Shown here piece after piece: positions 48,023 to 57,787 of a stretch of 60,505 nucleotides of DNA. The stretch lies in the IMG/VR virus record IMGVR_UViG_3300010354_000095, positions 1 to 60,505 of that record; one strand, written 5' to 3'. The first letter of the stretch is position 1. Every line of letters starts with the position of its first letter. The translations under genes and the position numbers were made by a program. This DNA comes from a virus. The notes below the pieces were generated by a model that ran no database searches, was not told where the DNA came from, and saw only the letters and a program-made list of their open reading frames with translations.

Positions 48023-48609
48023 AATTTACCAGTGATGTCGATATAGACTTCGCCGACCGACAGCAGATTTTAAATTTGATACCGCATATCGGTGCCTCGA
48101 TTTTAAATGACAAAGGTGAATTTGTTCCCCATAATACCGGGGTGCACATTACTCAAATTCCTCACGACTCTATTAAAAATAGAGCCACAATTGATTATAA
48201 ATTAGCTGAAAAAAGGGGATATATCAAATTAGATTTTCTTAATGTAGGACTATACCAAAAGATTGAAAATTCCGATCATTTGCAGGAATTAATGAATCGA
48301 GAACCGCCGTGGCACAAATTATATGATCCGAATTTTTGTAGTCAGTTGATGCATATTGGGAATCATTATGATACTTTAATTAAAATGCCCGAAGCAGTTA
48401 ATACTATTTTAAAATTAGCTATGTTTTTAGCTATTATACGACCTGCCAAGCGGCATCTAATTGGTTTACCTTGGAATGAAGTAGCTAGTACAGTATGGGA
48501 TAAACCCACTGATGATAGTTATTATTTTAAGAAGAGTCATAGTATTAGTTATGCTCATCTTGTAGTTGTGAATATGAATTTAGCTGATCTTGCGGACCAA
48601 AGTAATTGA
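47986..48609 (+). CDS. Mini-protein with DNA polymerase III alpha catalytic motifs
   Basis: A 207-residue protein whose ordered motifs match the C-family polymerase core: Asp19-Ile-Asp21-Phe (PDxDxDF of Pol III alpha), Thr-Gly-Val-His at 51-54 (GVHAAG), Gly-Tyr-Ile-Lys-Leu-Asp83-Phe-Leu at 78-85 (KFDFLGL, third catalytic Asp), Leu-Ala-x-x-Arg152-Pro153 (ALxRPGP) and Lys183-Ser-His-Ser-x-x-Tyr-Ala at 183-190 (NKSHAxxYA). The three catalytic aspartates are kept although the protein is about one fifth of the usual 1100+ residues, with no PHP domain, no exonuclease and shortened fingers. Role unknown: remnant, clamp-associated factor or minimal enzyme. ATG 47986 is the only start upstream of the first motif. 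Confidence 0.75.
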   Translation: MDQKDFRNSRIVKFTSDVDIDFADRQQILNLIPHIGASILNDKGEFVPHNTGVHITQIPHDSIKNRATIDYKLAEKRGYIKLDFLNVGLYQKIENSDHLQELMNREPPWHKLYDPNFCSQLMHIGNHYDTLIKMPEAVNTILKLAMFLAIIRPAKRHLIGLPWNEVASTVWDKPTDDSYYFKKSHSISYAHLVVVNMNLADLADQSN

Positions 48610-48951
48610 TCTTCTTTTACTTCGTTTAGCAGCCATTTCTTTAAGATTGATATGTGGGCCCATACGGATATCAACATCTTTACTGTTTAGTGTTTTAACA
48701 CAGAATTTAAATTCTATCCATTCGTGTTTTAAGAAAACATTTATGGGTATAATTCTATTACTTTCCCACCACCATTGTTCGCCTAGTTCCAGGAACCTCT
48801 TTTTCTGTTCCGGAATTCTTAGACTGCCATAATCGTAAATTGTGGTAATCTGTTCATCTGAGTTTTGTATAATTCCCAGATACTCGTTACCGCCATAAAC
48901 CAGGTATGTTATAAAAGGGTACCTGTTAAGTAACTGTTCTATTTCTTCCAC
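48580..48951 (-). CDS. Conserved T4-like hypothetical
   Basis: A 123-residue protein on the minus strand. Recognised features of a family common in marine T4-like phages: Tyr-Pro-Phe-Ile-Thr-Tyr-Leu-Val-Tyr-Gly-Gly-Asn-Glu-Tyr near 11, Gly-Ile-Ile-Gln-Asn near 26, Trp-Trp-Trp-Glu-Ser-Asn-Arg near 60, Pro-Ile-Asn-Val-Phe-Leu-Lys near 69, and a basic C-terminus Lys-Arg-Ser-Lys-Arg-Arg-Ser-Ile-Thr-Leu-Val. Function unknown; the aromatic beta-rich body suggests a binding protein. It is convergent with the Pol III alpha-like gene (30-base overlap) and divergent from the fibre block. Confidence 0.75.
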   Translation of the reverse strand: MEEIEQLLNRYPFITYLVYGGNEYLGIIQNSDEQITTIYDYGSLRIPEQKKRFLELGEQWWWESNRIIPINVFLKHEWIEFKFCVKTLNSKDVDIRMGPHINLKEMAAKRSKRRSITLVRKIS

Positions 48952-48954
48952 TTT

Positions 48955-48962
48955 GGTAAATA
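48955..48962 (+). promoter_or_regulatory. Late-type promoter box for fibre block
   Basis: GGTAAATA, 8 bases before the ATG at 48971, in the gap between divergent genes. Confidence 0.5.
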
Positions 48963-48970
48963 CTAAAATA

Positions 48971-49471
48971 ATGATAACAATCTATTTATATCCGATTACA
49001 GTAGAGGTTCGAATTTGGGATCCTACGATTTTTACTACAAGGAACAGAGAAATGTATGCTAGGCCCGTAACGATTTATCAAGGTATTGATAATAATATAC
49101 AGGTTCGTGTACGAAACCAAGATCAAAAATCGGTAAATATGAATGGGTATATTCTTCAGGCCGACATACAGGATCCTGTAAATTATTTAACTGTAGGGAG
49201 TTTTGCAGTCTTGTTTAGTAATACTTCATCGGGTTTTGGTTCGTTTACGATCGGTAAAGATCTAGTCAACCAATTGGATCAACGAATATACAAATTAACA
49301 TTTAAAGCAATTCGAATAGATACTAACTCTGAAAGACCGGCCTATATGGACGATAATTATAATATCCCTATAGATTTAGTGGTGAGACCCGGTTACTATA
49401 ATGAAATGGGTATCCAGGGCGAAGAAGACCAAGACGATTTCTTAATAATTGACGGTGGGAATGGACAATGA
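48971..49471 (+). CDS. Small baseplate/fibre-associated protein, BppU-like
   Basis: A 166-residue beta-rich protein. ATG 48971 is chosen over a TTG at 48953, which lies upstream of the predicted transcription start. Residues about 25-135 resemble the N-terminal beta-sandwich of BppU-type baseplate proteins: Gln-Gly-Ile-Asp-Asn-Asn-Ile-Gln-Val-Arg-Val near 39, Gly-Tyr-Ile-Leu-Gln-Ala-Asp-Ile near 59, and Tyr-Lys-Leu-Thr-Phe-Lys-Ala near 106. A very acidic tail follows. It overlaps the giant fibre gene by 4 bases and is probably its attachment partner at the baseplate. Confidence 0.6.
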   Translation: MITIYLYPITVEVRIWDPTIFTTRNREMYARPVTIYQGIDNNIQVRVRNQDQKSVNMNGYILQADIQDPVNYLTVGSFAVLFSNTSSGFGSFTIGKDLVNQLDQRIYKLTFKAIRIDTNSERPAYMDDNYNIPIDLVVRPGYYNEMGIQGEEDQDDFLIIDGGNGQ

Positions 49472-52400
49472 CTATTGATAGCCAAGTAATAAATCTAAAC
49501 GCGAGACAAATTCTGCTCAAACGCGGAAACGGTCTCATTATGAGTACCTATGTTGGTCCATTAGGCGAAATAACCTTAGATACGACATTAAATACTCTTC
49601 GAATCCAGGACGGTGAAACTCCTGGGGGTATCGTAATCCCAACTCAATCAAATGTTGTAGTTGAGGTCGCTCAGGCTATTGAAGAAATTGCCGACACAAC
49701 GGTACAAAATTCTATCACTAATGCTTTAATACCGGTTAATGCAAATATTATTGCAGCCAATGCTGCAATAGCGTCTTTGCTTACAACTATTAGTTCATTT
49801 ACTGCTAATGCTCCAGGAAATTTAAATACTTTTGCTGAGATTGCTGCCGCAATCGGAAATGATCCAAATTATTCTTCAAATGTTTTCATATCAATAAGCA
49901 ATACTCAAGCTAATATTAATATTGAAAAGACTCGTGCATTAGCAGCAGAAACACTATTAAGAAATGATTTAGATGCCGAAGTGGCTTCTCGTTTAGCAGC
50001 CGAAGATGCTTTAAGAGATGACATCGAGTACATCTTATCAAATCAACTTAGTTTACCTGCAGAAATCAGTGCTCGTCAGGCCGGCGATGCAGCTTTGCAA
50101 ACAAATATTACTGCCGAAGTCAATGCCAGAACTTCAGCCGATCAACAAATTCAAGCAAATATATCTTTAGAAAAAATTGCTAGAGAAGCCGTCGATTCGT
50201 TAATTTTAACTATTCTTACTAATGAGTCTAACACTAGAGCTAGTGGACTTGCTGGCCTGCAGGCTAATTTGGTTGTTGAAAGTTTGAACAGATCGAATGC
50301 TGACAATAATTTGCAAGCACAAATTAATAGTATTCTTAATAATACTAATCCGGCAGCGTTAGATAGTTTAACCGAAATCGTAGCAGCATTCCAAAGTTCC
50401 GATAGCAATGTTTTATCTACAGCGTATACCTTAAGTACTTTAGCTAATACTAGAATATTAGCTGAAGAAACAGCAAGAATTAATGCCGACACGGTATTAC
50501 AAAATAATATTAATACAGAAGCAACGACTCGAGCCAATGCTGATTCTCAATTACAAGCTAACATTAATGTTGTACAAAACAATCTTAATAACGAAGCTAA
50601 TATTCGTTTAGCAGCCGATACTGCTTTACAAGGTAATATTAATGCTGAAGCTAGTACTCGTTTAGCAGCCGACACTACTTTACAAAATAATATTAATGCC
50701 GAAGCAAGTACTCGTGCAACAAATGATAATATTTTACAAGCCAATATTGATGTTGAAACTGCTGCTAGAATCTCAGCCGACACTACTTTACAAAATAATA
50801 TTAACACGGAAGCAAGTACTCGTGCAACAAATGATAATATTTTACAAGCCAATATTAATGTTGAAACTGCTGCTAGAATCTCAGCTGACACTACTTTACA
50901 AAATAATATTAATGCTGAAGCAAGCACTCGTTCAACGGCCGATACTACTTTACAAAATAATATTAATACCGAAGCTAATACAAGAGAAGTTAATGATTTA
51001 GCACTTTCGAATGCAATTGTTGCTAATATTACTGCCGAACAAATAGCTAGAACTCTTGCTTTAAATTCACTTCATACTTTACTTGATAGTAACATTGCTA
51101 CTGAAAGAGCAGAGCGTATTTCTAGTGACAATAATTTACAACAGCAAATTAACAATGTTATTATTAATACAGATCCGATCGCTCTAAATAGTTTGGCAGA
51201 AATCGTTGTAGCATTCCAGTCTGCAGATTCGAATCTAATCGGTGCAGTTAATTCTATAGCTACTGGTGTAACAAATACTGTTAATGTACTAAGAGACGAA
51301 GTTGAAGTAATACAAACTGCAATTATTGCCGAAATTGAAAGAGCCATTTATGTTGATGATGCAATTGAAGCAAATTTAAATGCAGAAATTTCTAATAGAA
51401 TTGCTGCTGACAATATTTTACAAACTAATATTAATAATGAAGCATCAATAAGACTTAACGAAGATCTTTCATTACAAGCTAATATTGTAGCTGAGCGGAC
51501 AGCTCGTATTGCCGAAGACCTGTCACTACAGGCCAATATCGTAGCCGAACAAACAGCTCGAATTCAAGCAGTTACCAGTGAAGCAGCTACCCGTCTTGCT
51601 GAGGACTTGTCACTACAGGCTAATATTGTATCTGAACAGACAGCTCGAATTCAAGCAGTTAGTAGCGAAGCGGCTACTCGTCTTGCTGAAGATCTATCAC
51701 TACAGGCCAATATCGTAGCTGAACAGACAGCTCGTATTGCTGAAGATCTATCACTACAGGCCAATATTGTAGCTGAACAAACAGCTCGTATTGCTGAGGA
51801 CTTATCGTTACAAGCTAATATTAACTCGGAAGAAAATCTTAGAATTATTAATGATCAGCTAATTCAAAGCAATCTCACTGCTGAAACTGCTGCAAGAATT
51901 TCTAATGATCAAATACTACAAAGTAATATTGATATCGAAACTTTGAATCGAATCTCTTCTGATAATACATTACAATCTAATATCGATGCAGAAGAAGCAG
52001 CTCGAATTCAAGCAGTTAGTAGCGAGGCGGCCACCCGTCTTGCCGAGGACCTGTCATTACAGGCCAATATCGTAGCTGAACAAACAGCTCGTATTGCTGA
52101 GGACCTGTCACTACAGGCCAATATCGTAGCAGAAGAAACAGCTCGAATTCAAGCAGTTACCAGTGAAGCAGCTACCCGTCTTGCTGAGGACTTGTCATTA
52201 CAAGCCAATATTACAGCAGAGGAAACGGCTCGAATTCAAGCAGTTAGTAGCGAGGCGGCCACCCGTCTTGCTGAGGACTTGTCGTTACAAGCCAATATTA
52301 CAGCAGAGGAAACGGCTCGAATTCAAGCGATTAGCAGCGAAGCAGCTACCCGTCTTGCTGAGGACTTGTCGTTACAGGCTAATATTGCAGCAGAGGAAGC

Positions 52401-55400
52401 GGCTCGAATTCAAGCGATTAGCAGCGAAGCGGCTACTCGTCTTGCCGAAGACCTATCACTACAGGCCAATATCGTAGCAGAAGAAACAGCTCGAATCCAA
52501 GCGGTCAGTAATGAAGCATCTGCTCGTCTTGCCGAGGACTTGTCATTGCAAGCCAATATTGTAGCTGAACAGACAGCTCGTATTGCCGAAGACTTGTCAT
52601 TGCAGTCTAACATAGCAACAGAAGAAGCGGCACGAATACAAGCGGTCAGTAATGAAGCATCTACTCGTCTTGCCGAGGATTTGTCATTGCAAGCCAATAT
52701 TGTAGCTGAACAGACAGCTCGTATTGCCGAGGACTTGTCATTGCAAGCCAATATTGTAGCCGAGCAGACTGCTCGTATTGCTGAGGACTTGTCATTACAA
52801 GGAAATATTGTAGCTGAACAGACAGCTCGTATTGCCGAAGACTTGTCATTGCAGTCTAATATTAATAATTTGAATCAAAGTTTGGCGGTAATTGCTAAAA
52901 CTGGATCACATACCGATTTAGTCGATTTTCCGGTATTTTATAGCGATGCCAATACATTAATTGGTTATACTTATCTAAACAATAATTTAGGAAGTAATAG
53001 TATTGGTAATCTCTTTATTTTAGGTAATATTGATAATTTTGATAAAAGTATTACTACACAATATGTCAGAAGTCATAGTACCACCGATTTAGTTTTATCA
53101 CCCGGGGCCGGTAGACAAACTGTAAGTTACGGAAACCTTGTACCTCAATTCAGTAATAGTTATAACCTTGGAACTCCAACTGATTATTGGTCGAACATTT
53201 ACGGAAATAATTTAGTAGCAGCCGGAAATGTTGATGTTTACATGAACTTAAATGTAAATGGTAAAGTATTAGCTAAAGAGTTTGGAAATATTTTACCAAT
53301 CGATGATAATACTCAATATCTTGGTAGTGAAATTAAGAGATGGCACTCGTTGTATGTTGGTCCAGGTAGTATAGATATCGATGGGGTAATTATCGGTTCG
53401 AGTAATGACGGAAAAATTCTTATTTCTGAAGTTAACAATCCACCAAAAGAAATCGCATTTTCGATCGATTTATCGGCTGAAATAAATGCTCGTACTCAAG
53501 CAATCAACGATGAAGCTAATTCTAGAATTGATAGTGATACTCTGTTACAGGCTAATATCGATATAGAAGAAGCAGCTCGAATTCAAGCAGATAGTAGTGA
53601 AGCAGCCGCCCGTCTTGCCGAAGACTTATCATTGCAAGCCAACATTATAGCTGAACAGACAGCTCGTATTGCCGAGGATCTATCACTACAGGCCAACATT
53701 GTAGCTGAACAGACAGCTCGTCTTGCCGAGGACTTGTCATTGCAAGGAAACATTGTAGCTGAACAGACAGCTCGTCTTGCCGAGGACTTGTCATTGCAAG
53801 GAAACATTGTAGCTGAACAGACAGCTCGAATCCAAGCAGTTAGCAGCGAGGCGGCCACCCGTCTTGCTGAGGACTTGTCGTTACAGGCTAATATTGCAGC
53901 AGAGGAAGCGGCTCGAATTCAAGCAGTTAGCAGCGAAGCATCCGCTCGTCTTACTGAGGATCTTTCGTTGCAGGCTAATATCATATCTGAACAAACAGCT
54001 CGAATTCAAGCAGTTAGTAGCGAAGCGGCTACTCGTCTTGCTGAGGACTTATCGCTACAGGCCAATATTGTAGCTGAACAAACAGCTCGTATGCAAGCTA
54101 TTAGTGATGAAATGAGTTCAAGAGTTTCGTTTGATCTTATTTTACAGGCTAATATCGATGCAGAGGAAGCAGCTCGAATCCAAGCAGTTAGTAGTGAAGC
54201 AGCTACTCGTCTTGCCGAAGACTTATCGCTACAAGCCAATATCGATGCAGAGGAAGCAGCTCGAATCCAAGCAGTTAGCAGTGAAGCAGCTACTCGTCTT
54301 GCCGAGGATTTGTCATTGCAGGCTAATATTGCAGCGGAAACAAGTGCAAGAATATCATCAAATTTAACTATTGCTGGAATAATAACTAATTTAGACAGTG
54401 CAGTTAATACCAGAATAGAATCTGCTGTTGGTAGTTCATTTATTACAATTTCTGGAATGATCGAAGACGAGGCAGACGCCAGAGAATTAGCGATCGATAC
54501 AGCCATAGCGACAGAGCAACTGGCTAGACAACAAGCAGATAATAGTTTACAAAGTCAGATTAATAATATTATTACTAATATTGATCCGGTAGCACTAGAT
54601 AGCTTGACAGAAATTGTTGCAGCATTTCAATCAGAAGATAGCGATTTATTAGCAACATTAAACAATTTAAGTAGTAGTTCTTCTTCAAATTTATCAGTTG
54701 AAATTAATAGAGCTATTTCTGCAGAACAAGCATTACAAGCCAATATTGATATTGAAGAAACCGCTCGTATTGCTGAGGACCTGTCATTACAGGCCAATAT
54801 CGTAGCTGAACAAACAGCTCGTATTGCTGAGGACCTGTCATTACAGGCTAATATTATAGCTGAACAAACAGCTCGTGTTGCTGAGGATTTGTCACTACAA
54901 TCTAATATCGTAGCTGAACAAACAGCTCGAATCCAAGCGGTCAGTAATGAAGCATCTACTCGTCTTGCCGAGGACTTGTCATTGCAAGCCAATATCGTAG
55001 CTGAACAAACAGCTCGAATCCAAGCGGTCAGTAATGAAGCATCTACTCGTCTTGCCGAGGACTTGTCATTGCAAGCCAATATCGTAGCTGAACAGACAGC
55101 TCGAATTCAAGCAGTCAGTAATGAAGCAACTACCCGTATTGCCGAGGACTTGTCATTACAAGCCAATATCGTAGCTGAACAAACAGCTCGTATTGCTGAG
55201 GACCTGTCATTACAGGCTAATATCGATATAGAAGAAGCAGCTCGAATTCAAGCAGTTAGCAGCGAAGCAACTACCCGTCTTGCTGAGGATTTATCATTAC
55301 AAGGAAACATTGTAGCTGAACAGACAGCTCGTATTGCTGAGGACCTGTCATTACAGGCCAATATCGTAGCTGAACAAACAGCTCGTATTGCCGAAGACTT

Positions 55401-57777
55401 GTCATTGCAAGGAAACATTGTAGCTGAACAGACAGCTCGTCTTGCTGAGGATTTGTCATTACAAGGAAACATTGTAGCAGAGCAAACAGCTCGTATTGCT
55501 GAGGACTTGTCATTACAAGCTAATATTACAGCAGAGCAAACAGCTCGTATTGCTGAGGACTTGTCATTACAAGCTAATATTACAGCAGAGCAAACAGCTC
55601 GTATTGCCGAGGACTTATCATTGCAAGCTAATATTACAGCAGAGCAAACAGCTCGTATTGCCGAGGACTTGTCATTACAAGGAAATATTGTAGCTGAACA
55701 GACAGCTCGTATTGCTGAGGACTTGTCATTACAAGGAAATATTGTAGCTGAACAGACAGCTCGTGTTGCTGAAGACTTGTCATTGCAAGCCAATATTGTA
55801 GCTGAACAGACAGCTCGTGTTGCTGAAGACTTGTCATTGCAAGCCAATATTGTAGCTGAACAGACAGCTCGTATTGCTGAGGACTTGTCATTACAAGGAA
55901 ATATTAATTTATTATCAGATAGTCTAGCCAATATTGCTTTCGACGGATTATTAGATATTCTCGACACAAACAATTTAACCAATATTTTTTATCCGACATT
56001 TGTTGAGAATAGAACTGTCAGTCAATATGTAAGAGCAGATGTTGATCTTACATATAGATCGGATACCAATACTTTAAGCACAGGTAATATTTCGGTATCT
56101 AATAAAGTTGAAACTAATTCCTTGGTGGTTAATACTGGTATAAATTCGAGTTTGGCAGCTACAATTAGTGGATTTAGCTCGATATCTGCACAATACTTTT
56201 TGGGCGACGGCGGTAATATTTCTAATGTTCAGCTTGGAAATATCTCCGGAATTGGCAATATTTCATCTATCAATTTAGATGGTAATATTAGTAATGCTTT
56301 ATTAGGTAATGGCACTTGGGGTCCTGTTGATGCAGGTATTCCTAATAGAATCGAGAATGGAACATCAAATATTTCGATTCCTGCAGCCGGTGCTAATGCT
56401 ACCGTTAATATAAACAATTTGACTTGGACCTTTGACAGCACTGGCAATATAAATTTACCCGGTGGCGGGATCGTTGTTGGATCTGATTATGAAATTGGTC
56501 TTATTGCCGGTAGTGACGGTATGGCTATAGCTGGTACTGTAAACATAGCCACTATCAATCCTGCTATAGGACAATCTTTCTCATGGCAGTTTAACTCCTT
56601 GGGCGAATTAGAGCTGCCGCAGGGCGGTTTGATCAAAGAAGGTAATGGTCCATTTGGTAGCAGTATCACTTTAGAACCAGCTAATATCACAGATGGTGAT
56701 CAGGTGCTGCTAGTATATCCTACAGCAGCCGAAGGTAATCATCTGCACCTAACCACAGGCAATCTTTACAACACTGAACTATACCTAGGCAGTGACAACT
56801 ACTATGTAAAGTTGTCCAACAGCGGGTCTATCCTACTTAATGCCAACGATAATAATGGTTCTCAAGCCACTTGGGAATTTATGCCTCTTGGCAATTTAAG
56901 ACTCCCCCAAGGAGGTGTAATTAGCGAAGTATCAAATCCTAGTGGTTTCCCAGGATATGCTCTATCCTTTACCCCAGATCCTGTCAATGCCATCAACCCC
57001 AATCAGCAATTACTGGTTTATCCCACTGGCGGCGTAGACTTCAATCACCTGCATCTAACTTCGGGCGATTTGTATGACACAGAACTGTTCCTGGGCAACG
57101 ACAATCTTCATGTCAAGTTGGCCAACACCGGCGATGTGGAAATTCGCACTGATGACAACGCAGGCAATGTTGCACTATGGAGATTTGGCACAGACGGTGT
57201 ATTAACATTCCCTAGCAACGGGAATATTATTTTTGATAATAGTGCTAGCAGTTCTATCGACGGTATTACTAGCATAGTTTATGCCGATGATACAGTTCAA
57301 ACTACAGCCTGGGCGGGTAATATTGATCGAATTGAAAGTGGTTCGGCAAATGTTGTTGTTTCTAGTACCGGGGTAGTAAGTTTACCGGCTGTAGGTAATA
57401 GCCAAGTTACAATTTCTGGTGCAACTAAAACGGTTAATGGTAATCCATACTCGGTTAGAAGTTCTTATAGCAACGAATTTGAAATTTGGAAGGCCAGCAA
57501 CGATGATGTAATTGCAGCCAAAATTACTATAAGATTACATAATGACTATTATACCTATACTGAATTATTTGATGTTTTAATGGTTAAGGAGGCAACTAAT
57601 AATGCCAATGTTAGCTTTAGTATAGGACCGAGAATTAAATCAAACGATTCGTATCCTGACGGTGTTGTGGATGTGAGATTAAGCGATGGTAACAAATTAA
57701 CTTTATATTATACAAGTGTACAGGGCGATGCAAGCTTCTATACATTTGATGCTGTTGAGTTTAGAAAAACTGTTTAA
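49468..57777 (+). CDS. Giant coiled-coil long tail fibre, 2769 residues
   Basis: N-terminus about 12-58 is an Mtd-N-like baseplate-attachment domain (Ile-Leu-Leu-Lys-Arg-Gly-Asn...Leu-Arg-Ile-Gln-Asp-Gly). Then alternate coiled-coil tracts and small domains. A Pro-x-x-Leu-Asp-Ser-Leu-Thr-Glu-Ile-Val-Ala-Ala-Phe knob appears near 295, 570 and 1707. Coiled-coil arrays at about 660-1130, 1365-1625 and 1750-2146 repeat an 18-residue unit, sometimes extended to 29. A beta-rich region at about 1134-1335 interrupts. The C-terminus (2150-2769) is beta-rich with a duplicated module (2374-2583). It is likely a trimeric fibre that reaches the receptor. Overlaps the previous gene by 4 bases. Confidence 0.85.
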   Translation: MTIDSQVINLNARQILLKRGNGLIMSTYVGPLGEITLDTTLNTLRIQDGETPGGIVIPTQSNVVVEVAQAIEEIADTTVQNSITNALIPVNANIIAANAAIASLLTTISSFTANAPGNLNTFAEIAAAIGNDPNYSSNVFISISNTQANINIEKTRALAAETLLRNDLDAEVASRLAAEDALRDDIEYILSNQLSLPAEISARQAGDAALQTNITAEVNARTSADQQIQANISLEKIAREAVDSLILTILTNESNTRASGLAGLQANLVVESLNRSNADNNLQAQINSILNNTNPAALDSLTEIVAAFQSSDSNVLSTAYTLSTLANTRILAEETARINADTVLQNNINTEATTRANADSQLQANINVVQNNLNNEANIRLAADTALQGNINAEASTRLAADTTLQNNINAEASTRATNDNILQANIDVETAARISADTTLQNNINTEASTRATNDNILQANINVETAARISADTTLQNNINAEASTRSTADTTLQNNINTEANTREVNDLALSNAIVANITAEQIARTLALNSLHTLLDSNIATERAERISSDNNLQQQINNVIINTDPIALNSLAEIVVAFQSADSNLIGAVNSIATGVTNTVNVLRDEVEVIQTAIIAEIERAIYVDDAIEANLNAEISNRIAADNILQTNINNEASIRLNEDLSLQANIVAERTARIAEDLSLQANIVAEQTARIQAVTSEAATRLAEDLSLQANIVSEQTARIQAVSSEAATRLAEDLSLQANIVAEQTARIAEDLSLQANIVAEQTARIAEDLSLQANINSEENLRIINDQLIQSNLTAETAARISNDQILQSNIDIETLNRISSDNTLQSNIDAEEAARIQAVSSEAATRLAEDLSLQANIVAEQTARIAEDLSLQANIVAEETARIQAVTSEAATRLAEDLSLQANITAEETARIQAVSSEAATRLAEDLSLQANITAEETARIQAISSEAATRLAEDLSLQANIAAEEAARIQAISSEAATRLAEDLSLQANIVAEETARIQAVSNEASARLAEDLSLQANIVAEQTARIAEDLSLQSNIATEEAARIQAVSNEASTRLAEDLSLQANIVAEQTARIAEDLSLQANIVAEQTARIAEDLSLQGNIVAEQTARIAEDLSLQSNINNLNQSLAVIAKTGSHTDLVDFPVFYSDANTLIGYTYLNNNLGSNSIGNLFILGNIDNFDKSITTQYVRSHSTTDLVLSPGAGRQTVSYGNLVPQFSNSYNLGTPTDYWSNIYGNNLVAAGNVDVYMNLNVNGKVLAKEFGNILPIDDNTQYLGSEIKRWHSLYVGPGSIDIDGVIIGSSNDGKILISEVNNPPKEIAFSIDLSAEINARTQAINDEANSRIDSDTLLQANIDIEEAARIQADSSEAAARLAEDLSLQANIIAEQTARIAEDLSLQANIVAEQTARLAEDLSLQGNIVAEQTARLAEDLSLQGNIVAEQTARIQAVSSEAATRLAEDLSLQANIAAEEAARIQAVSSEASARLTEDLSLQANIISEQTARIQAVSSEAATRLAEDLSLQANIVAEQTARMQAISDEMSSRVSFDLILQANIDAEEAARIQAVSSEAATRLAEDLSLQANIDAEEAARIQAVSSEAATRLAEDLSLQANIAAETSARISSNLTIAGIITNLDSAVNTRIESAVGSSFITISGMIEDEADARELAIDTAIATEQLARQQADNSLQSQINNIITNIDPVALDSLTEIVAAFQSEDSDLLATLNNLSSSSSSNLSVEINRAISAEQALQANIDIEETARIAEDLSLQANIVAEQTARIAEDLSLQANIIAEQTARVAEDLSLQSNIVAEQTARIQAVSNEASTRLAEDLSLQANIVAEQTARIQAVSNEASTRLAEDLSLQANIVAEQTARIQAVSNEATTRIAEDLSLQANIVAEQTARIAEDLSLQANIDIEEAARIQAVSSEATTRLAEDLSLQGNIVAEQTARIAEDLSLQANIVAEQTARIAEDLSLQGNIVAEQTARLAEDLSLQGNIVAEQTARIAEDLSLQANITAEQTARIAEDLSLQANITAEQTARIAEDLSLQANITAEQTARIAEDLSLQGNIVAEQTARIAEDLSLQGNIVAEQTARVAEDLSLQANIVAEQTARVAEDLSLQANIVAEQTARIAEDLSLQGNINLLSDSLANIAFDGLLDILDTNNLTNIFYPTFVENRTVSQYVRADVDLTYRSDTNTLSTGNISVSNKVETNSLVVNTGINSSLAATISGFSSISAQYFLGDGGNISNVQLGNISGIGNISSINLDGNISNALLGNGTWGPVDAGIPNRIENGTSNISIPAAGANATVNINNLTWTFDSTGNINLPGGGIVVGSDYEIGLIAGSDGMAIAGTVNIATINPAIGQSFSWQFNSLGELELPQGGLIKEGNGPFGSSITLEPANITDGDQVLLVYPTAAEGNHLHLTTGNLYNTELYLGSDNYYVKLSNSGSILLNANDNNGSQATWEFMPLGNLRLPQGGVISEVSNPSGFPGYALSFTPDPVNAINPNQQLLVYPTGGVDFNHLHLTSGDLYDTELFLGNDNLHVKLANTGDVEIRTDDNAGNVALWRFGTDGVLTFPSNGNIIFDNSASSSIDGITSIVYADDTVQTTAWAGNIDRIESGSANVVVSSTGVVSLPAVGNSQVTISGATKTVNGNPYSVRSSYSNEFEIWKASNDDVIAAKITIRLHNDYYTYTELFDVLMVKEATNNANVSFSIGPRIKSNDSYPDGVVDVRLSDGNKLTLYYTSVQGDASFYTFDAVEFRKTV
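51450..52866 (+). repeat. Fibre coiled-coil repeat array 1
   Basis: Direct repeats of 54 and 87 bases coding the 18-residue unit AEDLSLQANIVAEQTARI, with an optional 11-residue insert beginning Gln-Ala-Val-Ser-Ser-Glu. Copies differ mostly at third codon positions. Confidence 0.9.
53560..54345 (+). repeat. Fibre coiled-coil repeat array 2
   Basis: Same 54/87-base unit family as array 1; the longer unit with the 11-residue insert is more frequent here. Ends before a Pro-x-x-Leu-Asp-Ser knob domain. Confidence 0.88.
54720..55905 (+). repeat. Fibre coiled-coil repeat array 3
   Basis: Same unit family; the right two-thirds (from about 55290) is an almost uninterrupted run of 54-base units, the most homogeneous part of the fibre gene. 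Confidence 0.9.
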
Positions 57778-57787
57778 GGTATAAACA

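Noticed and set aside
48953-48970. TTG start giving six more residues to the BppU-like protein
   Set aside because: It lies inside the predicted late promoter box, upstream of the likely transcript start; ATG 48971 is better.
51450-55905. CRISPR-like regular repeats
   Set aside because: Repeats are in frame, contiguous, without unique spacers, and encode a coiled coil.
50151-56690. Long reverse-strand frames and alternative plus-strand frames inside the giant fibre gene
   Set aside because: They arise from the repetitive coiled-coil coding sequence; they are low complexity, repeat the same way and have no ribosome sites.
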